NCBI RefSeq assembly: GCF_000016665.1
Contig: NC_009523.1
Span: 4,277,501 to 4,341,500 of the forward strand
Source: Roseiflexus sp. RS-1
GTDB lineage: Bacteria; Chloroflexota; Chloroflexia; Chloroflexales; Roseiflexaceae
Direction of reading: 5' to 3'
DNA length: 64,000 nucleotides
Both the position numbers and the translations under genes were made by a program. The number at the start of each line of letters is the position of its first letter. The first letter of the stretch is position 1. The notes under the pieces were generated by a model, which saw nothing but the letters and a program-made list of their open reading frames with translations, made no database searches and was not told the origin of the DNA. Shown piece after piece: positions 7,442-16,783 of the stretch.

Positions 7442-8434
7442 TCATTCATCAAAACCGAGCGCATCAGCGACGATGTACAACGGGCGTTGCTTCACCTCAT
7501 CGTAAATGCGTCCCAGATATTCGCCAAGGATGCCGAGAAACACCAGTTGGACGCCACCCATGAACAGCACTGCCACCAGCGTTGTCGCCTGACCGAGCAG
7601 TTCATTGCCGAGCAACCGCAGAATGATCACCGCAATAATGCCGAGCAAGCCAAGCGCAGCAACGCCAAACCCGACATAGGTTGCCAGTTGCAACGGCAGG
7701 TACGAAAATGCAGTGATCCCATCCATTGCAAATTTCAGCATCTTGCGCAGAGGGTACTTGGTGACACCCGCTTTCCGCGCATCGCGCTTGTAGGTCACAC
7801 CCGTCTGCTTGAAACCGACCCATACCGACAAGCCGCGCATAAAGCGGTGATGCTCGCGCATCGACTTGAGCGCATCGACAACCTTGCGATCCATCAGGCG
7901 GAAGTCGCCCGTATCGGCAGGAATATCGACGCTGGTAATTTTGCGGATGAGACGGTAGAAGAGCGAGGCGGTTGCGAGTTTGAACGCTGTTTCGCCTTCG
8001 CGTTCGGAGCGCACGCCATAGATGAGCTGGTACCCTTCGCGCCAGCGAGCGATCATGTCCACGATAACTTCGGGCGGATCTTGCAGGTCCGAGTCGATCA
8101 CCGCAACCGCTCTGCCGCGCGCGTAGTCAGTGCCGGCGGTAATAGCTATCTGGTGACCGAAGTTGCGTGAAAAGTTGATCACTTTGACGCGCGGATCGCG
8201 CTCGTGGAGTTCCAGCATAATCTGGAGCGACCGGTCACGTGAACCGTCGTTGACCAGAATGATCTCGAATGGCTCACCCAGTGGCTCGATGGCAGCCACG
8301 ACGCGACGGTAGAACTCTGGCAACAGCGCCTCTTCGTTGTACACCGGCGCCACAATCGAGAAGGTCGGACGCTCCGCATCGATGATCCGCTGTTCGCGCG
8401 GACGCGTCTGCGTCACAGGTTCAACGACTGTCAT
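7442..8434 (-). CDS. family 2 glycosyltransferase (GtrB/ArnC/DPM1-like), membrane anchored
   Basis: A 330-residue polyprenyl-phosphate glycosyltransferase. The GT-A domain shows [53 protein letters not shown], the metal-binding [13 protein letters not shown] and [13 protein letters not shown]. Two transmembrane helices follow ([19 protein letters not shown] and [20 protein letters not shown]) ending in [19 protein letters not shown], the usual C-terminus. It transfers a sugar from a nucleotide donor to undecaprenyl phosphate at the inner face of the membrane. ATG at 8434 is preferred because of AGGAGAA nine bases upstream; an upstream start at 8479 is possible. Confidence 0.9.
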   Translation of the reverse strand: MTVVEPVTQTRPREQRIIDAERPTFSIVAPVYNEEALLPEFYRRVVAAIEPLGEPFEIILVNDGSRDRSLQIMLELHERDPRVKVINFSRNFGHQIAITAGTDYARGRAVAVIDSDLQDPPEVIVDMIARWREGYQLIYGVRSEREGETAFKLATASLFYRLIRKITSVDIPADTGDFRLMDRKVVDALKSMREHHRFMRGLSVWVGFKQTGVTYKRDARKAGVTKYPLRKMLKFAMDGITAFSYLPLQLATYVGFGVAALGLLGIIAVIILRLLGNELLGQATTLVAVLFMGGVQLVFLGILGEYLGRIYDEVKQRPLYIVADALGFDE

Positions 8435-8577
8435 ACGTGGAAGTTCTCCTGAACGGGTGCTCCATACGCTTGTGCCCATCGTCGCGCCTCCACTATTGTA
8501 GCATATGCCTGTGGCGATTGTGGCATACTGGTGTGACGTGAGGATGAGACATGATGATGGTCAGGATGTGACGTTCG

Positions 8578-11475
8578 TCATCCCGCCGGGGTCAATTCTT
8601 CCCAGTTCGGTCCTGTTTCGATCTCGACGCGCAACGGCACAGCGAACGGCGGTTCCATCCCGTGCAACACGCCTTCCATCCGCTCGCGCACCAGCGCCAC
8701 CACATCGTCCACCTCCGCTTCCGGCGCTTCGAAGATCAGTTCGTCGTGAACCTGAAGCAGCATCCGGGTGCGCATCTGTCGACGCTGGAGTTCAGCATCG
8801 ACCGCGATCATTGCCAGTTTCATAATGTCCGCAGCCGTGGACTGGATCGGGTGGTTGATCGCTTCACGTTCGGCTGCCTGGCGGCGTGGACCGGATACGC
8901 GCAGGTCGAACATGGGGCGGCGACGACCGAAGAGTGACTGCACATACCCTTCGCTCCGCCCGATGTCGAGGGTGCGGTCGATATAGTCGCGGATACGCGG
9001 GAACTGATCGAACAGACTATCGATCAGACCACGCGCCTGTTCGCGCGAGATACCCAACCGCTGCGCCAGCCCAAACGGGCTGATGCCATAGATGACGCCA
9101 AAAACCACAGTTTTTGCGATCCGTCGCTGATTCTTGTCCACCGCACTGAAGCCGACGCCAAACAGCCGGGCGGCAGTTGCCGCGTGGATGTCCCGCCCCT
9201 CGATAAAGGTCTGGATCAGGTTCGGATCGCCGGTCATATGCGCCAGCACACGCAACTCGATCTGCGAATAGTCGGCGGCGATCAGCAGGTGACCCGGCGC
9301 AGCGATGAAACCGCGCCGCACCTCGCGCCCCTCTTCGGTGCGCGTGGGAATATTTTGCAGGTTGGGCGAGTTGCTGCTCAACCGACCGGTCGCGGCGCCA
9401 AGCTGGTTGTAATCGGTATGAACCCTGCCGGTCTCCGGGTTAACCAGCGCCGGCAGTTCATCGACGTAGGTCGATTTGAGTTTGCTCAGGCGACGGTGAC
9501 GCAGGATCAACTCGATGATGCCGGTGGTGTCGCTGGCTTGCAGTTCTTCGAGCGCCTGCGCGGTCAGCGAGTAGCGCCCCGTTCGGGTGCGATCAAGACC
9601 GGTAGTTGGCAGGTTGATCTTGGGACCGAACAACACCTCGCTCAGCTGATCACCGGAGTTGATGTTGAATGTCTGCCCGGCAATTGCGTAGATTTGCTGC
9701 TCAATCTGTTCGAGTTCCCGCCCCATGCGCTCACCAAGAGCGCGCATATACGGAACATCAAGCAGAATGCCTGCCTGTTCCATGCGCACCAGCACCGGAA
9801 CAAGCGGCATCTCCAGGCGGTAGAACACATCTGCGACACTGCCGGCTGCGCGCAGTTTCGCTTCAAGCGCTGGCTTCAGGCGCAGCGTCATATCGGCGTC
9901 GGCAGCGGCATACGGCGTGGCGCGCGCAATCGGCACATCGGCGAAGGTCACCTGGTTTTTGCCCTTCCCGATCAACGCTTCAATCGATTCGAGCGGAGCG
10001 GCGAGGTTCAGTTCATAGAACGCCAGGTCTTTCAGGTTGCGCCGTTTGTCGAGCAGCGCCGCTGCCAGCATCGTGTCGAACGCCACACCGGCAACCGGGA
10101 TGCCAGCGCGTTCCAGCACCTCGATGTCGAACTTCGCATTGTGCGCTATTCTGGAGCGCGCCGGATCGGCGAAAAACGGACGCAGCGCAGCAATGACTCG
10201 CTCACGCGGCAGTTGCGCCTCGCCGGTGGTATGCCCCAGCGGAACATACCATCCACTGCCGGGGATCGTCGCCAGGGCGATGCCCACCAGATCGTCGCGC
10301 AGGGGATTGGTGCCGCGCGTCTCGGTATCGAATGCAAATAGCGACGCATGCTTGAGTTCTGTGACAATTGCTTCCAGATCAGCATCGTTGCACGCGGCGC
10401 GATACTCACCAGGCGCATCGTGCGCTGGCGGCTCAACCACCGGCGCAACAGGCGTCGGCATATCGTTGAACAGGGTCAGCTGCTGCGGTCCGTCATCCGG
10501 TCCAGGTGTTGCAGGGGCAAACATATCGACCTGAAGCGGCGCAGGCGGCTCGACCGGCGGCAGCGCCTGCGGCGCTGCGATGGTCTGCGACGGGGGGAGG
10601 CGCCTGACCAGTGACGCACCGAATTCAAGTTCCTGGAAGACAGCAATCACCCGACTGCGATCATAGTCGGCAAGAGTTGCGGCAGGAAGGTCGAGCGTCA
10701 CCGGCGCATCACGTACAATTGTCGCCAGTTTCTTGCTGAACAACGCCGCGTCACGCTGACCTTCCAGGTGCTTCTGGTAGCGTTTCGGCGCTTCGTCCAG
10801 ATGATCGTACAGGTTCTCAATTGAGCCAAACTGATTGAGCAACGCAATTGCGCCCGCTTCCCCGATCCCTTTGACGCCGGGGATATTATCGGACGGATCG
10901 CCCTTCAACCCACGCAGATCGGCGAGTTGATCGGGGCGCAACCCTTTGTAACGCGCGCACACATCGGCGACCCCATAGCGCGTTGTGTTTTTGGAACCGC
11001 GCACATAGGGATTATTGAGCAGCACTGTCACATGCTCATCGACCAGTTGAAGCGTATCGGTATCGCCGGTCAGGATCAGCACATCAACGCCGCGCTCCGT
11101 CGCCTGACGCGCCAGCGTGCCGATCACGTCGTCGGCTTCATACCCATCGGCGGTATAGATCGGGATGTCGAACGCCGCCAGCACTTGCTTAATGCGCTCG
11201 AGTTGCTGCTCGAACTCGGCAGGAGTTTCAGCGCGGTTCGCCTTGTATTCGGCGTACAGGTCGTCGCGGAAGGTCTTCCCGACATCGAATGCCACTGCTG
11301 CATAGTCGGGATGATACTCCTCGATGGCATTGAGCATCGCCGACGTAAAACCGAAGACCGCATACGTCGGCTCGCCGGTCGAAGAGCGTAAACCAGCCTC
11401 CGCCAGGGCGTGGAACGCGCGGTACGCCAGCGCATGGCCATCGATCAGCAGCAGCAGCGGACGGTTGTTGGACAC
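8578..11475 (-). CDS. polA: DNA polymerase I
   Basis: A 965-residue family A polymerase with all three domains. The 5' nuclease domain covers residues ~1-295 (LLLIDGHALAYRAFHAL, YEADDVIGTLA, LKGDPSDNIPGVKGIG). A proline-rich linker follows. The 3'-5' exonuclease retains its metal-binding residues (LFAFDTETRGTNPL near residue 380, RIAHNAKFDIEVL). The polymerase domain has ADYSQIELRVLAHM, KTVVFGVIYGISPFG and LQVHDELIFEAPE. It fills gaps in repair and removes Okazaki primers. The first codon is GTG. A duplicated and broken copy of its first ~100 bases lies at 12071-12193. Confidence 0.97.
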   Translation of the reverse strand: MSNNRPLLLLIDGHALAYRAFHALAEAGLRSSTGEPTYAVFGFTSAMLNAIEEYHPDYAAVAFDVGKTFRDDLYAEYKANRAETPAEFEQQLERIKQVLAAFDIPIYTADGYEADDVIGTLARQATERGVDVLILTGDTDTLQLVDEHVTVLLNNPYVRGSKNTTRYGVADVCARYKGLRPDQLADLRGLKGDPSDNIPGVKGIGEAGAIALLNQFGSIENLYDHLDEAPKRYQKHLEGQRDAALFSKKLATIVRDAPVTLDLPAATLADYDRSRVIAVFQELEFGASLVRRLPPSQTIAAPQALPPVEPPAPLQVDMFAPATPGPDDGPQQLTLFNDMPTPVAPVVEPPAHDAPGEYRAACNDADLEAIVTELKHASLFAFDTETRGTNPLRDDLVGIALATIPGSGWYVPLGHTTGEAQLPRERVIAALRPFFADPARSRIAHNAKFDIEVLERAGIPVAGVAFDTMLAAALLDKRRNLKDLAFYELNLAAPLESIEALIGKGKNQVTFADVPIARATPYAAADADMTLRLKPALEAKLRAAGSVADVFYRLEMPLVPVLVRMEQAGILLDVPYMRALGERMGRELEQIEQQIYAIAGQTFNINSGDQLSEVLFGPKINLPTTGLDRTRTGRYSLTAQALEELQASDTTGIIELILRHRRLSKLKSTYVDELPALVNPETGRVHTDYNQLGAATGRLSSNSPNLQNIPTRTEEGREVRRGFIAAPGHLLIAADYSQIELRVLAHMTGDPNLIQTFIEGRDIHAATAARLFGVGFSAVDKNQRRIAKTVVFGVIYGISPFGLAQRLGISREQARGLIDSLFDQFPRIRDYIDRTLDIGRSEGYVQSLFGRRRPMFDLRVSGPRRQAAEREAINHPIQSTAADIMKLAMIAVDAELQRRQMRTRMLLQVHDELIFEAPEAEVDDVVALVRERMEGVLHGMEPPFAVPLRVEIETGPNWEELTPAG

Positions 11476-11524
11476 GAGACGCTCTCTTTACTGTTCAGGG
11501 TGAATAAATAATGTCTGTACGCGC

Positions 11525-11794
11525 TCACCGTCTTCGATAAATCTCTCGACGATGACCAATCGCGTGGATCACGATGATCTTTTCATCCCAGAGCACCTCA
11601 TAAATAACGCGGTAATCACCTATGCGGAGTTTGTAGAGTCCCGCAAGGTCACCGGTTAGTGCCTCAAGACGGATCGCATCCAGGTTCGTAGCCAGCCAGT
11701 TGATGCGCTGAACGACACGATGTCCCAATGACCTGTCTAATCGCTCCAGCTCTTGAGATGCGATTCCCAAGATGCGAATGTGGTACTCTGCCAT
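11525..11794 (-). CDS. RelE/ParE-superfamily toxin
   Basis: An 89-residue RelE-type toxin. It shows the N-terminal MAEYHIRILGIASQELERLD, then LTGDLAGLYKLRIGDYRVIYEV with the conserved Arg-x-Gly-x-Tyr-Arg-Val-Ile-Tyr pattern, and a C-terminal VIHAIGHRREIYRRR with basic residues typical of the mRNA-cleaving group. Such toxins cut mRNA in the ribosome. The ATG at 11794 overlaps the last base of the preceding antitoxin-type gene. The predicted length matches the family and I see no damage. Confidence 0.85.
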   Translation of the reverse strand: MAEYHIRILGIASQELERLDRSLGHRVVQRINWLATNLDAIRLEALTGDLAGLYKLRIGDYRVIYEVLWDEKIIVIHAIGHRREIYRRR

Positions 11795-12009
11795 TACTCC
11801 AACCCAAGACGCCGGACTACATCCTCAAACTGCTCACCGCGTTCGCCGCCAGCCACTGCCTGCTTCTGGCGTAAGAGCCGATCGCGAACTGCCTTTCGAA
11901 CAGGTAGACCCTCATCGGGATCTCCGAGCAACTCCAGTAACTTTTGTTCAACTGTTGTTTCGATCATTTCCCGCAGTTCGTCTTTTGTCATCTGAGCTAC
12001 CGTCGTCAT
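11794..12009 (-). CDS. antitoxin partner of the RelE-type toxin
   Basis: A 71-residue protein starting MTTVAQMTKDELREMIETTVE and ending FEDVVRRLGLE. It is charged and helical, as expected of an antitoxin that is disordered until bound. The position directly upstream of, and overlapping, the RelE-type toxin gives the assignment. The start at 12009 has a strong ribosome site (GGAGGAG). An open frame continues upstream to 12390, but that part has no conserved features and includes the polA-like debris. Confidence 0.7.
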   Translation of the reverse strand: MTTVAQMTKDELREMIETTVEQKLLELLGDPDEGLPVRKAVRDRLLRQKQAVAGGERGEQFEDVVRRLGLE

Positions 12010-12070
12010 AATCTCCTCCATAAACCTGCGACCTGAGCAGTCTGCCAACGGCGTTGCCGAAAGCGGCGGC

Positions 12071-12193
12071 GGCAGGAGTTTCAGCGCGGTTCGCCTTCCT
12101 CCGCCAGGGCGTGGAACGCGCGGTACGCCAGCGCATTGCCATCGATCAGCAGCAGCGGACGCTTGTTGGACACGAGATGCCCTCTTTACCGTT
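12071..12193 (-). pseudogene. broken duplicate of the polA 5' end
   Basis: Bases 12098-12193 match 11397-11495, the polA start codon region and first ~25 codons, with a few changes (one AGC triplet fewer, GG to TG near the start). Bases 12071-12097 match 11218-11244, so about 150 bases of polA are missing between the two blocks. The relE-type module lies between this scar and the intact polA. No complete reading frame remains. Confidence 0.85.
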
Positions 12194-12479
12194 GTGTGGA
12201 TGAGTAACACAGGTATTCTAACCCATTCTGCGGCGAGATACAACTCTGCCCGCTTCCGATCTCTTTCCAGAAGAACTGCCGGAACAACCCGACCTGAACG
12301 CCGATCGGGGGAAGATTGCCAGGTAAGACGGGCGGAGAACCTCTTCCAAATGTCGTACATCGTGCGGCGGACGCACCCGGCAAGGATCATCCTGCAATTC
12401 CGTCGTTCGGGGCTGTTGCAATCGGTCAGAGCGCGCTACTGTATTTCTGACGATGCAACCAGGCGAGGAGAGCACTCCC
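12194..12479. other. intergenic, nothing recognised
   Basis: About 290 bases between the polA scar and the rightward membrane-protein group. Short open frames on both strands have no conserved features. The ribosome site for the next gene (GCGAGGAGAG) is at its right end. Confidence 0.4.
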
Positions 12480-12917
12480 ATGATAGCGCAACACAAGCAA
12501 CCCTTTCCCTGGGGCGCGGTAATCTGGTCGAGCGTCTTAATGATCATCATTCCGTTGGGCGCTGCGATTGCCATCAGCGTCGGATATGGAGTCGTCGTCG
12601 GGTTTCAGACGCGTGGCGATCCGGAGGCAATCAATGCCGCCGTGATGAGTCTCTCCGGCGCAGTCTGGTATCAGGCGCTGCCGAAGATACTTCTGGCGGC
12701 AGTGGCATTCTGGCGTGGCATGCGCCTGGCGCATAGCAGCGCATCCGCCACGCTGCCGGTCGTGAGTGCAGCGATCCTGGCGCTGATCGGACTGATTGGA
12801 ACGGCACTATTGCTCTTCAACGCGCCTCTCAGCGGCGAACAGACAATCTCATTCGTGGTCGATGGAGTTATTATGCTGGCGTGCGGACTGGCAGGGATTC
12901 GGATCGCGCGGCGCTAA
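12480..12917 (+). CDS. small membrane protein, unknown function
   Basis: About 145 residues with four hydrophobic helices: VIWSSVLMIIIPLGAAIAISV, KILLAAVAFWRGM, VVSAAILALIGLIGTALLLF and FVVDGVIMLACGLAGI. I do not recognise a family. ATG at 12480 follows GAGGAG, so it is preferred to the ATG at 12453. It is 49 bases upstream of the FtsX-type permease and may share its transcript. Confidence 0.5.
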   Translation: MIAQHKQPFPWGAVIWSSVLMIIIPLGAAIAISVGYGVVVGFQTRGDPEAINAAVMSLSGAVWYQALPKILLAAVAFWRGMRLAHSSASATLPVVSAAILALIGLIGTALLLFNAPLSGEQTISFVVDGVIMLACGLAGIRIARR

Positions 12918-12966
12918 CGATGTGGCTACCGGCGGGCATGGCAGCACAGATGAAATGAGGAAGGCC

Positions 12967-15432
12967 ATGATCGGATCGCGCTGGCGAAAGATCTTCCGCG
13001 ACCTGTGGCGCTACAAGGTGCGCACCATCATTGTTGTGATCTCGATCGCTGCCGGGGTGAGCGGCGTCGGAACTGTCGCGCACATGTACACACTTATGTC
13101 GCACGACCTCGAACAGAGTTATGCTGCGGTGCTCCCGGCAAGCGCAACGTTGTATACCGACGATTCCTTCGATGATGAGATGGTGCGCGCAGTACGCCGG
13201 CTCCCCGCAGTCGCCGATGCCGAGGGGCGTCGCAGCATACTGCTGCGTTTCCGCACAAGGTCTGACCGCCCGTGGCAGGTGATCGAACTCTTCGTCCTGC
13301 CCGATGATGGTGAAACACGCATCAGCAAGGTGCGCCCTGAAGAGGTGTTCGAACCCGATCCGAAATCCTGGCCCCCAGGCGACTGGCCCCCGCCACGCCG
13401 CACCATCGTCCTCGAACGCACCTCGCTCCTGGTCGGTTACCTGGGGTTGAGTCAGGCGCGCCTGGGTGACGAGATCACCGTCGAGACCGCCGATGGACGC
13501 CTGCGCCAGGTGCGCCTGTCGGGGCTGGCATACGATTTTGCCCGGATGCTGGCGACCTTTACCGGACGCGCGTATGGCTATGTTGATCGTGAGACGCTGG
13601 AGTGGCTTGGCGGTGCGCCCGGTTACAATCAACTCTATCTCCTCGCCGACAACCGCACTGATGCCGCCTCGGTCCGACAGGTTGCCGACCAGGTCCGCTC
13701 CCATATGGAACGCGCTGGCGTGCGGGTTGCGCGTGTCGATGTAGCACGACCGGGAGAACTGCCGCTTCAGAACTATTTCCAGGCGATCACCGTCGTGCTC
13801 GGATCACTGGGCGTCCTGGCATTGTTTCTCAGCGTATTGCTCGTGACCAATACGATTGCCGCACTGCTGATCCAGCAAACCCGCCAGATTGGTGTTATGA
13901 AAGCGATTGGCGCACGTCCCAGGCAGATCGTCGTCATCTACGCCATGTATGCGCTGGTTTTTGGTGTGCTGGCGTTGCCACTGGCGCTACCGGCATCGCG
14001 CGCCGTAACGAAGGCATTCGTCGATTTCCTCGCCTACTTCCTCAATTTCAAGACGGGAACCTTCACGACACCTGCCGCTGTTATCGGTCTGCAGATTGGA
14101 ATGGCGCTGCTGACGCCGGTGCTGGCGGCGCTGGCGCCGGTGATCCACGCAGCACGGTTGACCGTCCGTGAGGCGATTGCCGGGTGGAGCGCGGAACGAC
14201 GTCGCAGGGGAGACCGTGCTTCATCAAACGAGAGCAAGCCATCTGCGCCACCTGGAGCTTCCCGCTTCATGGCGCTTCTCCCCTCACCGATTATCCTTGC
14301 ACTGCGCAATTCACTCCGACGACGTGCACGGCTTGCGCTCACGATCACAACCCTCATGCTGGCGACGGCGATTGTCATTTCGGTGCTGAGTGTGCGGCGC
14401 TCACTCTTCGAGACCCTTGAAGTCATCCTGGCAGCATCACAGCACGACATTCAGGTGACGCTCGTTCGTCCTCATCGGGTTGCACAGGTCGAACGCATTG
14501 CGCAACAGACGCCCGGCGTCGCAGCGGTAGAGAGTTGGGGCAGCGATCTGGCATATCGTTTACGCCCTGATGGCAGTGAAGGACCGGCAATCATTATTGC
14601 AGCGCCGCCAGCCGATAGCCTGCTGTTTACACCAGAAGTTGTCGAAGGGCGCTGGTTGATCCCCGGCGAGGATCACGCCCTGATCATCAACCTCGACGTA
14701 CTGCGCTTTGAACCAGATCTGCGCGTCGGACAAAACGTGGCGCTGAAAATCGGCAACCGCACCACAGAGTGGCAGATCGTCGGCGTCGTGCGCAGTCTGC
14801 CCGGCATTCCAATCATGTACACCGGTCAACCATATCTGGCGCAGATCACCAGCACAGTCGGTCAGACACGCGAGATCCGGGTGGTTACCGTCGCTTCCGA
14901 TCCAGCCACGCAGCAATGCGTTGCAACGACACTGCGCGACGCGCTGGAACAGGCAGGAGTCAGCGTTGCAGTTGCACAAACACGCACTGAAGAACGCGAA
15001 CAGGCGGCAACCCTGGTCAATATCATCATTTCGTTCCTGCTCACCATGGCAATCCTGCTGGCAACCGTCGGCGGATTGGGACTTGCAGGCACGTTGAGCC
15101 TGAACATTATCGAACGCACCCGTGAGATCGGAGTTATGCGCGCAATTGGGGCATCGAATACGGCGCTGCACCGTATCGTCATCAGCGAGGGGGTGGCGAT
15201 CAGTGTGGCAAGCGCTATGATCGGCACGCTGCTTGCTATGCCGCTCGGTTGCCTGCTCAGCAATGCGGTAGGGCTGGCATTTCTGAACATACCGTTGAAT
15301 TATCACTTTGCCCTCGATAGCGCCGCGCTCTGGATGGTCGCGTCGGTCGCGATTGGAATGGTCGCAAGCCTCTTGCCGGCGCACGCAGCGAGCGGCTTGA
15401 CGGTGCGCGATGCGCTGGCATATGATGGATGA
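12967..15432 (+). CDS. ABC transporter permease, two FtsX/MacB domains
   Basis: An 821-residue permease. An N-terminal helix (VRTIIVVISIAAGVSGVG) is followed by an extracytoplasmic domain to ~residue 270, then three helices with TRQIGVMKAIGARPRQIVVIY. A second copy begins near residue 440 (LALRNSLRRRARLALTITTL), again with a large outer domain and the helices TREIGVMRAIGASNTALHRIV. This is the FtsX duplication seen in LolCDE/MacB-like and bacitracin-type exporters that move lipids, lipoproteins or peptides or act mechanically. No ATPase gene is adjacent, so the partner must be elsewhere. ATG at 12967 follows GAGGAAGG. A two-component system lies immediately downstream. Confidence 0.85.
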   Translation: MIGSRWRKIFRDLWRYKVRTIIVVISIAAGVSGVGTVAHMYTLMSHDLEQSYAAVLPASATLYTDDSFDDEMVRAVRRLPAVADAEGRRSILLRFRTRSDRPWQVIELFVLPDDGETRISKVRPEEVFEPDPKSWPPGDWPPPRRTIVLERTSLLVGYLGLSQARLGDEITVETADGRLRQVRLSGLAYDFARMLATFTGRAYGYVDRETLEWLGGAPGYNQLYLLADNRTDAASVRQVADQVRSHMERAGVRVARVDVARPGELPLQNYFQAITVVLGSLGVLALFLSVLLVTNTIAALLIQQTRQIGVMKAIGARPRQIVVIYAMYALVFGVLALPLALPASRAVTKAFVDFLAYFLNFKTGTFTTPAAVIGLQIGMALLTPVLAALAPVIHAARLTVREAIAGWSAERRRRGDRASSNESKPSAPPGASRFMALLPSPIILALRNSLRRRARLALTITTLMLATAIVISVLSVRRSLFETLEVILAASQHDIQVTLVRPHRVAQVERIAQQTPGVAAVESWGSDLAYRLRPDGSEGPAIIIAAPPADSLLFTPEVVEGRWLIPGEDHALIINLDVLRFEPDLRVGQNVALKIGNRTTEWQIVGVVRSLPGIPIMYTGQPYLAQITSTVGQTREIRVVTVASDPATQQCVATTLRDALEQAGVSVAVAQTRTEEREQAATLVNIIISFLLTMAILLATVGGLGLAGTLSLNIIERTREIGVMRAIGASNTALHRIVISEGVAISVASAMIGTLLAMPLGCLLSNAVGLAFLNIPLNYHFALDSAALWMVASVAIGMVASLLPAHAASGLTVRDALAYDG

Positions 15433-15460
15433 TGAATGACAGGTGAACCATACAAACGCA

Positions 15461-16783
15461 ATGTCTCTGCATACTTCCAACGAAACGCACCGGTCTGGCA
15501 TCCGCAGCATGGTCACCCGCGTCACGCGTGCATGGCGGCAGGAGATCCTCCCCGGACGTGTGACGATCATCGCCCTGGTGATGATCGTGGGCGCCCTGAT
15601 CGCCGCCGTGACCGCACAACCGGAAACGCTGTTGTGGCGACGCGGCATCGTCGTTGGAGCGTTGAGCCTGCTGCTGGCGCTGAACCTGATCCCGCCGTTC
15701 ACCAATACCCGTTCGCGCCCGGAGTCGCTGTGGCGCGTGGCGCTCTATCTGACCGTCGCCAGTCCGCTCTATCTCGTTGCGTTCGGGATGAGCAGCGGAC
15801 CTGCCAGTTCCGTGATTGTGATGCTCCTTTTCCTGCTGGTCGGACAGGCGACATGGGCGCTGCCGCTGGCAGCGGCGCTCATCTATGCCGTTGCCATGAT
15901 GATCGGTGTAAGCGCCATTATTGCATTCCAGGTGAGCCTGGAGGCGGCGCTGCAAATCGCTGCGAGTCTTGGGTTTGGCATTGTGTTTGTTATGATGTTC
16001 ATTCAACTCTCGCAGCGGTACGAACAGCAGACGGAGCATGCCGAGGCGCAACGCGCGCGCGCGGAGGAACTGCTCGCGCAGTTGCAGGCGAGTCACGCTG
16101 AACTGCGCGCCGCGCGCGAACGCGAACTGAAGATGGCGGCAATCGAAGAACGGGTGCGCCTGGCGCGCGATATTCACGACGGACTCGGTCACTATCTCAC
16201 GATTCTGAATGTGCAGTTGCAGGCGGCGGCGCGGCTGTTGCAACGCGACCCGCAGCGCGCGGCGGCTGTCATCGCCACCTGCCGCGAAGTGGCGCAGACG
16301 GCGCTCGAAGAGGTGCGCCGCAGTGTCGCTGCGATGCAACCATCGCCTCTCGACGGTCAATCGCTCGATGCGGCGATTGAACATCTCATCAACGAGTTCA
16401 GAACCTCGACTGCGCTCGATATCCACTTCGAACAGTCGGGTGATCTGCCAGTGTTGCCGCAGACGCTGGCAATGACCCTGTATCGCGCGGTGCAGGAAGG
16501 GCTGACCAATGCGCGCAAACACAGCAACGCCACACGGATCGTCGTCAACCTGACCTGCCTGCCGGAAACGGTGCATCTGGCGATCCGCGACAATGGTCAA
16601 CCGGTAAATGGCGTCGGACAGAGCGGCGGCTTCGGGTTGACCGGGTTGCGCGAACGGATCGAGCGGCTGGGTGGTTCACTGCACGCCGGTCCGCATCCCG
16701 ACGGCGGTTTTCTCCTCGACATCGTCGCACCCGCAGATGCCAGAAATGAGGTGGGGTATGATCCGGGTGTTACTGGTCGATGA
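15461..16783 (+). CDS. sensor histidine kinase, NarL/LiaS class (HisKA_3)
   Basis: About 440 residues. Six or so hydrophobic helices occupy the first ~190 residues (VTIIALVMIVGALIAAVTA, GIVVGALSLLLALNLI, VIVMLLFLLVGQATWALPLA and others). A short coiled coil (EQQTEHAEAQRARAEELLAQ) leads to the phosphoacceptor helix LARDIHDGLGHYLTILNVQL with His near residue 240, and an HATPase domain (GLTNARKHSNATRIVV, then GGFGLTGLRERIERLGG). The membrane part has no obvious sensor loop, as in the intramembrane-sensing kinases that watch antimicrobial peptide exporters. The gene ends 26 bases inside the regulator gene. The start could also be GTG 15443 or ATG 15509. Confidence 0.88.
   Translation: MSLHTSNETHRSGIRSMVTRVTRAWRQEILPGRVTIIALVMIVGALIAAVTAQPETLLWRRGIVVGALSLLLALNLIPPFTNTRSRPESLWRVALYLTVASPLYLVAFGMSSGPASSVIVMLLFLLVGQATWALPLAAALIYAVAMMIGVSAIIAFQVSLEAALQIAASLGFGIVFVMMFIQLSQRYEQQTEHAEAQRARAEELLAQLQASHAELRAARERELKMAAIEERVRLARDIHDGLGHYLTILNVQLQAAARLLQRDPQRAAAVIATCREVAQTALEEVRRSVAAMQPSPLDGQSLDAAIEHLINEFRTSTALDIHFEQSGDLPVLPQTLAMTLYRAVQEGLTNARKHSNATRIVVNLTCLPETVHLAIRDNGQPVNGVGQSGGFGLTGLRERIERLGGSLHAGPHPDGGFLLDIVAPADARNEVGYDPGVTGR

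Noticed and set aside
12796-12966. N-terminal extension of the FtsX-type permease
   Set aside because: It overlaps the upstream membrane-protein gene and the ribosome site GAGGAAGG is directly before 12967.
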